A stretch of 64,000 nt of DNA, taken from Lentisphaerae bacterium GWF2_57_35 (GTDB lineage Bacteria > Verrucomicrobiota > Kiritimatiellia > CAIQIC01 > GWF2-57-35). The stretch spans positions 1-64,000 of the forward strand of contig MHBK01000056.1 in NCBI GenBank assembly GCA_001804865.1, given 5' to 3'. The notes under the pieces were generated by a model. That model was not told the DNA's origin. It saw only the letters and a list, made by a program, of their open reading frames with translations, and did no database searches. The first letter of the stretch is position 1. Each line of letters begins with the position of its first letter. Both the position numbers and the translations under genes were made by a program. Positions 1 to 8,794 of this stretch are shown piece by piece.

Positions 1-137
1 AGGGGTTGGTTTTGAGACTTGCCTTTAGTCAGGTCGGATACGCTGAGCGGCAATCCTTCCCGTTCGCGTTCTTGAATGGCTTTAATCAGTTGTTGTTGTT
101 CTTTCGACGGTTTCTTTTTCATGTCTGCTGCCTTCAA
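1..137 (-). CDS. Unrecognised protein, N-terminal part only
   Basis: The reading frame runs off the left edge. From the TTG at 135-137 it begins MKAADMKKKPSKEQQQLI and continues with a basic, Gln/Glu-rich segment for about 45 residues. An AGGAGG motif lies on the minus strand at 146-151, eight bases before the TTG. The ATG at 120-122 lacks such a site, so TTG is preferred. I do not recognise the family. The real length is unknown because the gene is cut by the window. Confidence 0.4.
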   Translation of the reverse strand, partial: MKAADMKKKPSKEQQQLIKAIQEREREGLPLSVSDLTKGKSQNQP

Positions 138-516
138 TACGCATGCCTCCTGTTGCCGAATGCGGTGAATCGTAATGTGTCGGCATTGAACTGCCAACAT
201 CAAAGCGGCTTCAACAAATCTGTAATCTGCAAAGATTCGTAAACGCGACCTTGACTTATAGAGACGATCTCCTTAGTCTCACCCGGATTGTTGAAAAAAA
301 CAAAGGGGAAGCGGCGCTGAGTTTGCACGGCCGGCTTGTACGGCGGTTGCTCGCCTGAAGTGTTCTGTTCACCTGTTTTAGAACGGCGGGTGATATGTTG
401 GGAGGCGCGCCTGGGGCGATTTAAGACGGTTACGGGAAGCGTAACCGGGACCGGCCGGTTTTAACCGGGCCGGTTGGCTGTTTTAATGTTGGTATTTTGT
501 GTGACAGAGTTAAGAC
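138..516. other. Non-coding stretch before tRNA-Gln
   Basis: No convincing gene is seen here. Around 430-475 there are two adjacent GC-rich hairpins: GGTTACG/CGTAACC, then CCGGCCGGTT/AACCGGGCCGG followed by a short T-rich stretch. They could be a terminator or a leader structure. An unannotated small RNA is possible but unsupported. Confidence 0.35.
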
Positions 517-590
517 TGCCCGATGGTGTAATGGTAGCACACGGCCCTTTGGAGGCCAGAGTCATGGTTCAAATCCATGTCGGGCAACCA
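517..590 (+). tRNA. tRNA-Gln(TTG)
   Basis: A cloverleaf can be drawn by eye. The acceptor stem is TGCCCGA with TCGGGCA, the D stem GTGT/ACAC, the T arm CATGG-TTCAAAT-CCATG, and a 3' CCA is encoded at 588-590. The anticodon loop CTTTGGA puts TTG at 549-551, so it reads CAA (Gln). The anticodon stem has four GC pairs (GGCC/GGCC) with a C-A mismatch at its base. It sits 29 bp before prs and may be co-transcribed with it. Confidence 0.93.
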
Positions 591-619
591 CCGGGTGTGG
601 AGTACGAGGAGAATCGACA

Positions 620-1549
620 GTGAGGATTTTTTCAGGAAATGCCAATCGACCGTTAGCGGAAAAGATTGCGGCCTATTTGAATCAACCGCTCGGCGATGTA
701 GCGATCAGCCGGTTTCCCGATGGCGAAGTTTTTGTCAAGATCATCGACAATATCCGGGGCAAGGATGTCTTCATTGTTCAACCGACTTGTTTCCCCCCGA
801 ATGAAACTTTAATGGAGTTGCTGATCATGATCGACGCGGCGCGGCGGGCTTCCGCGGCGCGCATCACGGCGGTCATTCCCTTCTACGGCTACGCGAGGCA
901 GGACCGCAAGGACCAACCGCGGGTGCCGATCACGGCCAAGCTGGTGGCCAACCTGCTGGTCGCCGCCGGAGCCAACCGATTGCTGACGATGGATCTTCAC
1001 GCCCAGCAGATTCAAGGCTTCTTCGATATTCCCGTGGATCATTTGCATGCGGCGCCGGTCATTGTAAAATATCTTCAACAGAAGAATCTGAACGATGTCG
1101 TCGTGGTTTCTCCGGATCCCGGCGGATTGAAAATGACTTATGCCTATTCCAATATGCTCCAGGCCGGGCTGGCGATCGTAGCCAAGCAACGCCGCTCCGC
1201 GACCGAAGTCGAGGCCATCAACCTGGTGGGCGACGTCAAGGATTGCAATGCCCTGCTGGTCGATGACCTGACGACGACGGCCGGCACCTTGTGCGAAGCC
1301 GCCAAGCTGGTAAAGAAGCATGGAGCCAAATCGATTGTAGCCGCGGTCAGCCATGCGCCGATCACCCTCAAGGGCATCGAACGGTTGAAGCAGTCGGATA
1401 TTTCGGAACTGGTCACGACGGACAGCATTCCCCCGCAGGACTGGAAAGGGTTTCCGGTTCATATCCTCTCCGTGGCGGAGTTGTTGGGCGAAGCCATCCT
1501 TCGGATTCACAACGATCAATCGGTGTCCTCGTTATTTAAAATTCAGTAA
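620..1549 (+). CDS. prs: Ribose-phosphate pyrophosphokinase
   Basis: Makes phosphoribosyl pyrophosphate from ribose 5-phosphate and ATP, the activated ribose used for purines, pyrimidines, His, Trp and NAD. The 309-residue product matches the family length. The metal/ATP signature DLHAQQIQGFFDIPVDHL is present, and the PRPP-binding loop reads VDDLTTTAGT. The GTG at 620 is chosen because the protein then begins VRIFSGNANRPLAEKI, as in homologues, with a GAGGAG-type site just before it. The longer upstream frame runs through the tRNA and is spurious. rplY follows after 10 bp, the common prs-rplY-pth order. Confidence 0.96.
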   Translation: MRIFSGNANRPLAEKIAAYLNQPLGDVAISRFPDGEVFVKIIDNIRGKDVFIVQPTCFPPNETLMELLIMIDAARRASAARITAVIPFYGYARQDRKDQPRVPITAKLVANLLVAAGANRLLTMDLHAQQIQGFFDIPVDHLHAAPVIVKYLQQKNLNDVVVVSPDPGGLKMTYAYSNMLQAGLAIVAKQRRSATEVEAINLVGDVKDCNALLVDDLTTTAGTLCEAAKLVKKHGAKSIVAAVSHAPITLKGIERLKQSDISELVTTDSIPPQDWKGFPVHILSVAELLGEAILRIHNDQSVSSLFKIQ

Positions 1550-1559
1550 GGGAGAAGAG

Positions 1560-2288
1560 ATGAAAACGATTAAATTAGCGGCCAAGCCGCGCAACGAAAA
1601 TGGGTCGGCGGCGGTAGGACGGATTCGCCGCGGCGGATCGTTCCCGGCCGTAGTGTACGGAGCGGGCAATGGCAATCGGAACGTTCAACTCAACGAACAC
1701 GATTTCCGGCAACTGTTGAAGGGCCATGCGGGCGAAAACCTGATCATGGACTTGGACATTGAGGGCGGCAACACCTGCAAAGTGCTCTTGAAAGAGCTGC
1801 AGCATCATCCTCTCAGCGGCCACATCCTGCACGCGGATTTCTTTGAAGTCTCGATGACGAAGAAACTGCGCATCGAATTGCCGATCTCTCTGGTGGGCGA
1901 GCCTTCCGGCGTGTCCCAACAAGGCGGCGTGCTCGAACACTTGCTGCGTACCGTGGAAGTGGAGTGCTTGCCGGGCGACATCATCGAAAAGGTCAACCTG
2001 GATGTCAGCGCGCTGAACATCGGCGACACCCTGACCGTTTCGAACATCCAACTGGATGCGGCGAAGTATCACATCATTTCGGATGCAACCCTGGCGGTAG
2101 CGACCGTGGCGGCGCCTCGTGCGGAAGAAGCGGCGCCGGTCGCGGAAGCGGGGGCGGCGGGTCCCGAAGTCCTTACGGAGAAGAAGGTCGAGGAAGGCGC
2201 GGCGGCCGAGGAAGGCAAGAAGGGCGGCAAGGAAGACGCCAAGAAGCCGGCCGGCAAGGAAGATGCCAAGGCCAAGGAGAAGAAATAG
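1560..2288 (+). CDS. rplY: 50S ribosomal protein L25, CTC/TL5 form
   Basis: Binds 5S rRNA in the large ribosomal subunit. The 242-residue product is the long general-stress (CTC) form: an N-terminal L25 beta-barrel domain (about residues 1-90), the TL5 C-terminal domain (about 95-180), then a low-complexity Ala/Glu/Lys tail from about residue 185 that ends in repeated KEDAK/AKEKK units. The tail is probably disordered. The gene sits between prs and pth with short gaps, as in many bacteria. Confidence 0.95.
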   Translation: MKTIKLAAKPRNENGSAAVGRIRRGGSFPAVVYGAGNGNRNVQLNEHDFRQLLKGHAGENLIMDLDIEGGNTCKVLLKELQHHPLSGHILHADFFEVSMTKKLRIELPISLVGEPSGVSQQGGVLEHLLRTVEVECLPGDIIEKVNLDVSALNIGDTLTVSNIQLDAAKYHIISDATLAVATVAAPRAEEAAPVAEAGAAGPEVLTEKKVEEGAAAEEGKKGGKEDAKKPAGKEDAKAKEKK

Positions 2289-2308
2289 CAGCCTGAGGAT
2301 CGGGGTAT

Positions 2309-2878
2309 GTGCGCGTGAAAATGGTGGTTGGATTAGGCAACCCAGGCAGGAAGTACGAGCGCACGCGGCATAACGTCGGGTTCGAGGTGGTCGAAGAATT
2401 GGCGAGCCGGCTGTCGGGAAGGTTCAGAAAAGGCTGGCTGGCCGCGGCAGAAACGGCCAAAGTGCAAACCGACGGCGGGGTGGACCTGCTGTTGGTGAAG
2501 CCTCAGACCTACATGAACCTGAGCGGCACGGCGGTGGCCCCGCTGGCGCGAAAGCGCGGCTTGGCCCCGCAGGATGTGGTGGTGGTGGTGGACGACGCCG
2601 AATTGCCGGCAGGAAAGCTGCGCATCCGAGCGAAAGGAAGCGCGGGCGGGCATAACGGCCTGAAGTCCATCATCCAGGAGCTGGGCTCCGATGAGTTTCT
2701 GCGGGTACGCGTGGGCGTCGGGCGGAAGGACCCGGGCGGCGATCTGGCCGATCATGTGCTGTCGCCGTTCAGCCGGGAAGATCGCCGGGAGATCGACGAA
2801 GCGGTAACCCGGGCGGCGGATGCGGTTCTGTGCATCCTTCACGAAAACGTGGATGCGGCAATGAATAAGTTTAACTAG
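2309..2878 (+). CDS. pth: Peptidyl-tRNA hydrolase
   Basis: Cleaves the ester bond of peptidyl-tRNAs that drop off ribosomes, recycling tRNA. The 189-residue length is typical. The sequence opens with VVGLGNPGRKYERTRHNVGF, holding the catalytic His of the TRHNVGF motif. It continues with KPQTYMNLSG and VVDDAELPAG (catalytic Asp) and GSAGGHNGLKSI. The GTG at 2309 is preferred, with GAGG at 2294-2297; GTG 2315 or ATG 2321 would also keep the whole domain. Confidence 0.95.
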   Translation: MRVKMVVGLGNPGRKYERTRHNVGFEVVEELASRLSGRFRKGWLAAAETAKVQTDGGVDLLLVKPQTYMNLSGTAVAPLARKRGLAPQDVVVVVDDAELPAGKLRIRAKGSAGGHNGLKSIIQELGSDEFLRVRVGVGRKDPGGDLADHVLSPFSREDRREIDEAVTRAADAVLCILHENVDAAMNKFN

Positions 2879-2907
2879 ATATAAAGAGTGAGATGGAGGA
2901 GGGAGCA

Positions 2908-3246
2908 TTGAACAAGTACGAAGCGATGATCATTTTAGCCGATGCGGTCAAGGATACGGCCATGGAAGACGCCATCGGACATGTCCGGGCGGAGATCAAA
3001 AAGCTCGGCGGCGAAGTGGACAGCACGACGCGTCTCGGTAAGCGCGCGTTTGCCCGTCCCTTGAACAAAAAAGATGCCGGCAATTACGTGTTGATCGTGT
3101 TCAGCATCGAAGGCGGCCAATTGAAGCCCTTGCAGGCCCGGCTTAAACTCAGCGAAGAAGTCTTCCGTACGCAGATCGTCCGGGCCCGTCCCCGCCCGGC
3201 CTCGCCGGCAAAGGTGGCGGAGGATGTATTGAATGACAACGCTTAA
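2908..3246 (+). CDS. rpsF: 30S ribosomal protein S6
   Basis: Small-subunit protein that pairs with S18. The TTG at 2908 is chosen: it gives MNKYEAMIILADAV, the normal S6 start. A strong GGAGGAGGG site lies immediately upstream at about 2895-2903. An ATG at 2893 is in frame but would place that ribosome site inside the gene. The product is 112 residues. Its 3' end overlaps ssb by 14 bp, so translation is probably coupled in the rpsF-ssb-rpsR-rplI cluster. Confidence 0.95.
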   Translation: MNKYEAMIILADAVKDTAMEDAIGHVRAEIKKLGGEVDSTTRLGKRAFARPLNKKDAGNYVLIVFSIEGGQLKPLQARLKLSEEVFRTQIVRARPRPASPAKVAEDVLNDNA

Positions 3247-3694
3247 CAAAGTTTTCCTGGCTGGCAATCTTACTCGCGATCCCGAAGTGCGTTATACGCC
3301 CAGCGGGACGGCGGTGGCCAAATTGGGGCTGGCGGTATCCGACAGCTACACCAACAAGGCCGGCGAAAAGGTGGAATCCACCTGTTTCGTGGATGTCGAT
3401 GTGTGGGCTCGCCAGGCGGAAACGTGCGGCGAGTATCTGACCAAAGGCTCCCCGGTGCTCGTGGAAGGACGCCTGCAGCTCGACCAGTGGGAGTCCAAGG
3501 AAGGCGAGAAGCGCAGCAAGCTGAAAGTGCATGCCGATCGAGTGCAATTCCTGGGCCGGCCCCGCAAGGCCGAGATGGGCGATGCGCCGGAGGATGCCGG
3601 TTCCCGCGCCCCCCGCGAAAAGGCGCCCGCCATGGACGAGGAATCGGCCCGTTCGGCCGAGCCGTCCGGAAACGCGGACGATTTGCCGTTTTAA
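3233..3694 (+). CDS. ssb: Single-stranded DNA-binding protein
   Basis: Coats ssDNA in replication, repair and recombination. The 153-residue product has an N-terminal OB fold (about residues 1-105: NKVFLAGNLTRDPEVRYTPS, VDVDVWARQAE, LVEGRLQLDQWES), then an acidic disordered linker. It ends in DLPF, the acidic-hydrophobic tip that recruits partner proteins. It lies between rpsF and rpsR, its classical place. Confidence 0.95.
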   Translation: MTTLNKVFLAGNLTRDPEVRYTPSGTAVAKLGLAVSDSYTNKAGEKVESTCFVDVDVWARQAETCGEYLTKGSPVLVEGRLQLDQWESKEGEKRSKLKVHADRVQFLGRPRKAEMGDAPEDAGSRAPREKAPAMDEESARSAEPSGNADDLPF

Positions 3695-3728
3695 GCGAAA
3701 GTGATATCGGAGAGAAAAGGAAAGACGC

Positions 3729-3977
3729 ATGAGAGAACAACAGACCAAGAACTCGCGGAATAACCTCCGCGACGCGGATCGCTTGGGTTTTCGGAAGAAA
3801 TCCAAGTACATTGAAGGCTGGCAGGAAGTGGATTACCGGGATTACGAGCTGCTCCGGAAATTTATGACGGAACGCGGCAAGATTATGCCCGGCCGCATCA
3901 CCGGCACGACGGCCAAACAGCAGCGTCAGATCAAGCGGGCCATTCGGCGCGCACGGGTAATGGGCTTGTTGCCGTAA
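3729..3977 (+). CDS. rpsR: 30S ribosomal protein S18
   Basis: Partner of S6 on the platform of the small subunit. The 82-residue basic protein contains the conserved core from [19 protein letters not shown] to [20 protein letters not shown] and ends ARVMGLLP, typical of S18. AAGGAAAG lies just before its ATG. rplI follows after 18 bp. Confidence 0.95.
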   Translation: MREQQTKNSRNNLRDADRLGFRKKSKYIEGWQEVDYRDYELLRKFMTERGKIMPGRITGTTAKQQRQIKRAIRRARVMGLLP

Positions 3978-3995
3978 GGACGAAAGGACAAACCA

Positions 3996-4445
3996 ATGGC
4001 CAAAGAAGTAATTTTAATGTCGGATGTGAACGGTTTGGGAACCGAAGGGGACGTGGTTCGGGTGGCCGAAGGCTATGCCCGCAACTATCTGTTGCCCCGC
4101 AATCTTGCGGCTCCCATCACGGAAACCACGCGGCGTCGCCTGGAGAAGAAACGCAAGGAACGCGCCGATAAACTGGCTAGCGACCGCGACGGCGCGCTGG
4201 CGGTTCAGAAGTCGATCGAAGCGATTTCCTGCACCATCACGGTCAAGACGGGCGCCGAAGGCAAGTTGTTCGGTTCCGTTACTGTAACGGATATTCTTGG
4301 GGTGCTGAAGAAGCAGGGCGTCGAGTTGCAGAAACAGCAGCTTGTTCTCGCCGAAGCCATCCGGGAAACCGGCGTTTTCAATATTCCCGTGAAACTTCAT
4401 CCCGAGGTGCAGGCCACACTTAAGGTGTGGGTGGTTGAGGAATAA
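3996..4445 (+). CDS. rplI: 50S ribosomal protein L9
   Basis: Two-domain protein that binds 23S rRNA near the L1 stalk. The 149-residue length is standard. The N-terminal signature is visible (EVILMSDVNGLGTEGDVVRV, then GYARNYLLPRNLA), followed by the long connecting helix rich in Lys/Arg/Glu and a C-terminal domain that ends in VWVVEE. dnaB starts 5 bp after its stop. Confidence 0.95.
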   Translation: MAKEVILMSDVNGLGTEGDVVRVAEGYARNYLLPRNLAAPITETTRRRLEKKRKERADKLASDRDGALAVQKSIEAISCTITVKTGAEGKLFGSVTVTDILGVLKKQGVELQKQQLVLAEAIRETGVFNIPVKLHPEVQATLKVWVVEE

Positions 4446-4450
4446 GTCCC

Positions 4451-5863
4451 ATGGCGTCGCAGATCGCTCCAGGTTCCACAATTAGAAGCGATCGCATTCC
4501 TCCCTACAGTGAAGAGGCCGAACGCGGTGTGCTCGGTTCGGCCCTTCTCGACGCCGCCCATGTTATGGACTGGTGCGTCGAGCGCCAGTTGATCGTCGAA
4601 TCGTTTTTCATTCATTCCCATCAGGTCCTTTTCGAGACCCTGCTGGCTATGACGCACGACGGCCAGCCGATCGACCTGCTGACCGTCGGCGACCGCCTGC
4701 GCGGAATGAGCCTTCTCGACGAGATCGGGGGAGCGTTGTTTCTCGAGCAACTTGTGGACAGCACGCCCACATCGGCGCATGCGGGTTTCTACATCGACAT
4801 CGTTCGCCAGAAACATCTGCTCCGGCGCATCATCGAACGCTCCCGGGATGCCATCGAAAACTGCTACGGTTTCGACGACGACGCTTTTTCCCTTCTGGGC
4901 CGCGTGGAGCAGTCCTTTTTCGAAATCGCCGACCAACAGCGCAGTACGGTTCATCCTTGGAACAAGCTGGTCAAGGATGTCATGGGCGAGTTCGAGCAGA
5001 TCGCCCAATCCAAAAAGGGTTTGACGGGCATTCCGACCGGCTACAAAGATCTCGACAACGTTTTGCTGGGGCTGCAACCCAAGGATATGCTGATTCTGGC
5101 GGCCCGGCCCTCCATGGGCAAAACGGCGCTGGCCTTGAACATTGCGGAAAATATCGCGTTGGGGAAAGGCGATCACACGCCCCGATCCGTGGCGGTGTTC
5201 AGCTTGGAAATGTCGGCCGAATCGCTGGTGCGACGTATGATTTGCTCTCATGCGCGCGTCTGCATGCACGAAATTCACAAGGGCTTCCTTTCTACCACCA
5301 ATCATCAATTGCTGACCCAGGCGGCCTCCGCGCTGATGAAAGCGCCCCTGTACATCGACGATACGGCCGGGTTGGAAGCGCTCGAACTGCGGTCCAGAGC
5401 CCGGCGCATGAAGCGGAAATTCGGCATTCAATTTATCGTGATCGACTATCTGCAAATGCTCAATTACTCTCAATTTGCCAAGGAAGGCCGCCAGCGGGAG
5501 ACTGCGGCGATTTCCGGTACGCTCAAAGCGATGGCCAAGGAGTTGGAAGTGCCCGTGCTGGTCCTCAGTCAGTTGAGCCGCGCGCCCGAAACGCGCGACA
5601 AATTGGCGGTGCCCAAGCTGTCGGACTTGCGCGATTCCGGCTCCATCGAACAGGACGCGGATGTGGTCTGCCTTCTGCGACGGCCGTGCAAATATCCGAA
5701 CGACAAGAACGCGGACGATGAGCGGTTGGCTATTGTCGATGTAGCCAAACATCGAAATGGGCCGACGGATGAAGTATATTTGAACTTTGATGCCGATTAT
5801 ACCCGGTTCGAAGACCGGGCCTTCGGCGTGGACCAAGACCATAGTGGGGGGAGCTCGACATGA
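4451..5863 (+). CDS. dnaB: Replicative DNA helicase
   Basis: Hexameric helicase that unwinds DNA at the replication fork. The 470-residue protein has an N-terminal all-helical domain (PPYSEEAERGVLGSALLD), a linker, and a RecA-like motor. Walker A is ARPSMGKTALALN near residue 220. Other motor motifs are SLEMSAESLVRRM, VIDYLQMLN (Walker B), VLSQLSRAPE and the arginine-finger region DLRDSGSIEQDADVV. No intein is seen. Its stop overlaps the bamA start as ATGA. Confidence 0.95.
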   Translation: MASQIAPGSTIRSDRIPPYSEEAERGVLGSALLDAAHVMDWCVERQLIVESFFIHSHQVLFETLLAMTHDGQPIDLLTVGDRLRGMSLLDEIGGALFLEQLVDSTPTSAHAGFYIDIVRQKHLLRRIIERSRDAIENCYGFDDDAFSLLGRVEQSFFEIADQQRSTVHPWNKLVKDVMGEFEQIAQSKKGLTGIPTGYKDLDNVLLGLQPKDMLILAARPSMGKTALALNIAENIALGKGDHTPRSVAVFSLEMSAESLVRRMICSHARVCMHEIHKGFLSTTNHQLLTQAASALMKAPLYIDDTAGLEALELRSRARRMKRKFGIQFIVIDYLQMLNYSQFAKEGRQRETAAISGTLKAMAKELEVPVLVLSQLSRAPETRDKLAVPKLSDLRDSGSIEQDADVVCLLRRPCKYPNDKNADDERLAIVDVAKHRNGPTDEVYLNFDADYTRFEDRAFGVDQDHSGGSST

Positions 5864-8154
5864 CGCCTTTGAAGACAATGCTGAAGCGGAGTGCCGTTTT
5901 GTGGCTCCTGATGTGGACAACCGGATGGGCGGCCATTGTGCAGGAAATCCGGGTGGAACAACAAGGCGCCGCTTTGATCGACCAGGAATATGTCCGGGCT
6001 CATATCAGCCTGGCGATCGGCGACGAATTTACGCGTTCGACGGTGACGCGAGACGTCAAGACGCTCCAGAAGACCGGACGTTTTACCTATGTCGAAACCA
6101 AGGCCGAGAATGCGCCGGGCGGCGTGCTGGTGACCTATGTGGTCGAAGGCAAGTACAAGATTGGACATTTGTTAATCGATGGCGCCGACTATCTTGGCAA
6201 TAAGAAGATTCGGGAACTGTTGGAATTAAAGACAGGCGATCTGGCGGATGAAACGACCCTGGCCGTCAAGGCGCAGAAGGTGACTGATTCATATTCCAAA
6301 AAGTACTTCCCCGACGCCAAGTTAACGTGGAAAATCGTTCCTGATCCCGACCAGCCTGGCTTTGCCAAGGTTCATATCACCGTCAAGGAAGGCAAGCGGT
6401 CCATCGTTCGGCGCATTCTTTTCACCGGCAACAAGGATGTCCGCCGGAAGCCGCTGCTGAAGGTCATGAAGCAGAAGCAATCCAACTGGCTTTCCTGGAT
6501 CACCAATGACGGCCGCTACAGTCCCGAGGATCTGGAGTTCGACATGGAGTCGCTGCGGCAGGTGTTTCTCGACAAGGGGTATCTGGACGTCAAAATCGGC
6601 GAGCCCCAAATCACGCCGATCGGTCGGCGCAAAATCGACATTCTGATTCCCATTCAGGAAGGACCTTTGTATCGTCTGGGGACCTTGCAGATGGAAGGGA
6701 TCGCCTTGTTTCCCACCAATCAAGTGGCCGGGAATGTCACGCTTAAGTCCAACGACGTGGCTTCCTGGGCTCAGATCACCGCTGCGGCGCAAAGCATCCG
6801 GGATTTTTACGGCAGCCGCGGCTACATCCGGTCCATAATCGATCCGGTATTGGACACCGATACGAACACCCTGCGCGCCAATGTGGATTTCAAGATTACC
6901 GAGGGAACCCTGGCCTATATCAACAACATCCTGATTCGCGGTAATACGCGCACCAAGGACAAGGTGATCCGGCGCGAGCTTTCGGTGTATCCGGGCGACA
7001 TTTACAACGAAGTCAAGGTGCGCACGAGCGAGAAGCGCCTGAAAAACCTGGGCTATTTCGACTATGTCAGCAGCAATCCGCAAAGCACGATGAAGTTGAA
7101 CCAATACGACTTGATATTCGATGTGAACGAGCAGAAAACCGGCCAGTTCATGATTGGCGCCGGCTTCTCCAGCATCGACGAAGTCCTGGGCTTTGTGGAG
7201 CTTTCGCAGGGGAATTTCGACCTGTTCGGCTGGCCGTACTTCACTGGCGGCGGCCAGAAGCTCAAACTGCGCGCCCAGTTCGGCACCAAGCGTACGGACT
7301 ACGAGATTTCTTTTGTGGAGCCCTGGTTCCTGAATCGCCGGTTGTCGTTGGGCGTCGATTTGTTCAGCCATGACAGCCGATTCCTGAGCGACGAGTACGA
7401 TCAGAGCAACATAGGCGGCAACATTACGCTGGGCAAGCCGCTCACCAGTTACGACCGCATCAATCTGATCTATGGGTTGGAGGATATCGACGTCTACAAC
7501 GTGTCGACAAATGCCAGCGACCTGATCAAGGAAGAAGAAGGCCGCCGGACCAAGAGTTCGATGACGTTGGAAGTGGTGCACGACTCCCGCGACAACGTCT
7601 TCATCCCGACCCGCGGCAACCGCAGTACGGCATCCGCCACATTGGCCGGCGGGCCCTTCGGCGGCAACACGGACCTTTACCAATTCCAGCTTCGCGGTTC
7701 GCAGTATTTTCCAATCTGGTTTGACCATGTGTTCAATCTGCGGGGCTGGGCCTCAATCGTCGAGGAATACGGAGACTCCGATCGCGTGCCTATTTTCGAC
7801 CGGTTGTTCCTGGGCGGCGCTCGGACCCTGCGGGCATTTAAGTATCGTGACGTCGGTCCCAAGGACGAAAACGGCGAACCGATCGGCGGCAAGTCGGCGA
7901 TCTACGGCACGGCCGAATATTCGATTCCGGTGGCCGAAAAACTTCGCCTGGCGGTCTTCTACGATACCGGTATGGTTTGGGCGGATGCGTACGAGTTTAA
8001 TCTGGGCGATTTGAATTCCGGCGTGGGCACGGGGGTTCGATTGGACTTCCCGGGCTTCCCGATTCAGCTGGATTATTCCTGGCCGATCGAAGCGGACGAA
8101 TTCAACGATCGTCCTTCGGGGCGGTTTAGTTTTTGGATTGGATATACGTATTAA
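5860..8154 (+). CDS. bamA: Outer-membrane beta-barrel assembly protein BamA
   Basis: Central subunit that folds beta-barrel proteins into the outer membrane. The 764-residue product has a signal peptide ending about residue 25 (WLLMWTTGWAA), five POTRA domains over roughly residues 28-430 and a C-terminal barrel ending FSFWIGYTY. The last residue is Tyr rather than the usual Phe. The conserved loop-6 motif, normally (V/L)RGF, reads LRAF at residues 657-660 (codon GCA at 7834-7836). skp and lpxD follow, the usual envelope cluster. bamD lies separately at 22 kb. Confidence 0.94.
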   Translation: MTPLKTMLKRSAVLWLLMWTTGWAAIVQEIRVEQQGAALIDQEYVRAHISLAIGDEFTRSTVTRDVKTLQKTGRFTYVETKAENAPGGVLVTYVVEGKYKIGHLLIDGADYLGNKKIRELLELKTGDLADETTLAVKAQKVTDSYSKKYFPDAKLTWKIVPDPDQPGFAKVHITVKEGKRSIVRRILFTGNKDVRRKPLLKVMKQKQSNWLSWITNDGRYSPEDLEFDMESLRQVFLDKGYLDVKIGEPQITPIGRRKIDILIPIQEGPLYRLGTLQMEGIALFPTNQVAGNVTLKSNDVASWAQITAAAQSIRDFYGSRGYIRSIIDPVLDTDTNTLRANVDFKITEGTLAYINNILIRGNTRTKDKVIRRELSVYPGDIYNEVKVRTSEKRLKNLGYFDYVSSNPQSTMKLNQYDLIFDVNEQKTGQFMIGAGFSSIDEVLGFVELSQGNFDLFGWPYFTGGGQKLKLRAQFGTKRTDYEISFVEPWFLNRRLSLGVDLFSHDSRFLSDEYDQSNIGGNITLGKPLTSYDRINLIYGLEDIDVYNVSTNASDLIKEEEGRRTKSSMTLEVVHDSRDNVFIPTRGNRSTASATLAGGPFGGNTDLYQFQLRGSQYFPIWFDHVFNLRGWASIVEEYGDSDRVPIFDRLFLGGARTLRAFKYRDVGPKDENGEPIGGKSAIYGTAEYSIPVAEKLRLAVFYDTGMVWADAYEFNLGDLNSGVGTGVRLDFPGFPIQLDYSWPIEADEFNDRPSGRFSFWIGYTY

Positions 8155-8194
8155 GAGGCGGCTTCATGGGTTTCGAATAGGAGGAAAACAAGAA

Positions 8195-8785
8195 ATGAAA
8201 CGAATATCGACGACGATCATGGGTGTGGTGGCCAGTTTGGTGTTGAGCGGAGCGGTTGCGCAGGCCGCGGAACAGCAATTGGCTTTTGTGGATCTCGACA
8301 AGGTGTTCAACGAGCATCCGAAGACCAAACAGGCGGATACGCAGCTCAAGCAGCAGGGCGATGCCGTTATCAAGGAACGCAAAGTGCTGGTCGAAGATTA
8401 CGAAAAGTTGCAGGAGGATTTCAACGCGGCCCGCGAGGAAGCTCAGAATACTGCCCTGAGCGAGGAAAAGCGCGACGAAAAACGCACCGAAGCGGAAGAT
8501 AAACTGGTCTCGATCCGCGAGCAGGAAGCCAAAATCCGCCGGTTCGACGAATCCCGCCGCAAGCAGCTTGACGAGCAAAGCCGCCGGATGCGCAAGGGAA
8601 TCGTCGAAGAGATCCGCACCGTGATTCGCGAGTATGCCGTGAAGCAGAACTATCTTGCGGTGGTGGATTCCTCGGGCCAAAGCTTCAACGCCGTCGAATT
8701 GATCCTCTACACCGATCCCAAAGTCGACATCACCGATGCGATTGTGGCGGAACTCCATAAAACGGCTTCAGAAAGCGGAAAGTAA
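8195..8785 (+). CDS. skp: Periplasmic chaperone OmpH/Skp family
   Basis: Holds unfolded outer-membrane proteins in the periplasm for delivery to BamA. The 196-residue product has a signal peptide (MKRISTTIMGVVASLVLSGA, cleaved after AQA), then a long charged coiled coil of about 100 residues rich in Glu, Lys and Arg, and a short C-terminal beta element, as in OmpH. The ATG at 8195 follows AGGAGG at 8179-8184; an in-frame ATG at 8138 overlaps bamA and lacks a site. lpxD follows after 9 bp. Confidence 0.9.
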   Translation: MKRISTTIMGVVASLVLSGAVAQAAEQQLAFVDLDKVFNEHPKTKQADTQLKQQGDAVIKERKVLVEDYEKLQEDFNAAREEAQNTALSEEKRDEKRTEAEDKLVSIREQEAKIRRFDESRRKQLDEQSRRMRKGIVEEIRTVIREYAVKQNYLAVVDSSGQSFNAVELILYTDPKVDITDAIVAELHKTASESGK

Positions 8786-8794
8786 TCATTTGTC

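Noticed and set aside
420..480. Small RNA or riboswitch before tRNA-Gln
   Set aside because: Only generic GC-rich hairpins, with no known aptamer motif.
497..619. N-terminal extension of prs through the tRNA
   Set aside because: The open frame upstream of GTG 620 reads through tRNA-Gln and has no family similarity.
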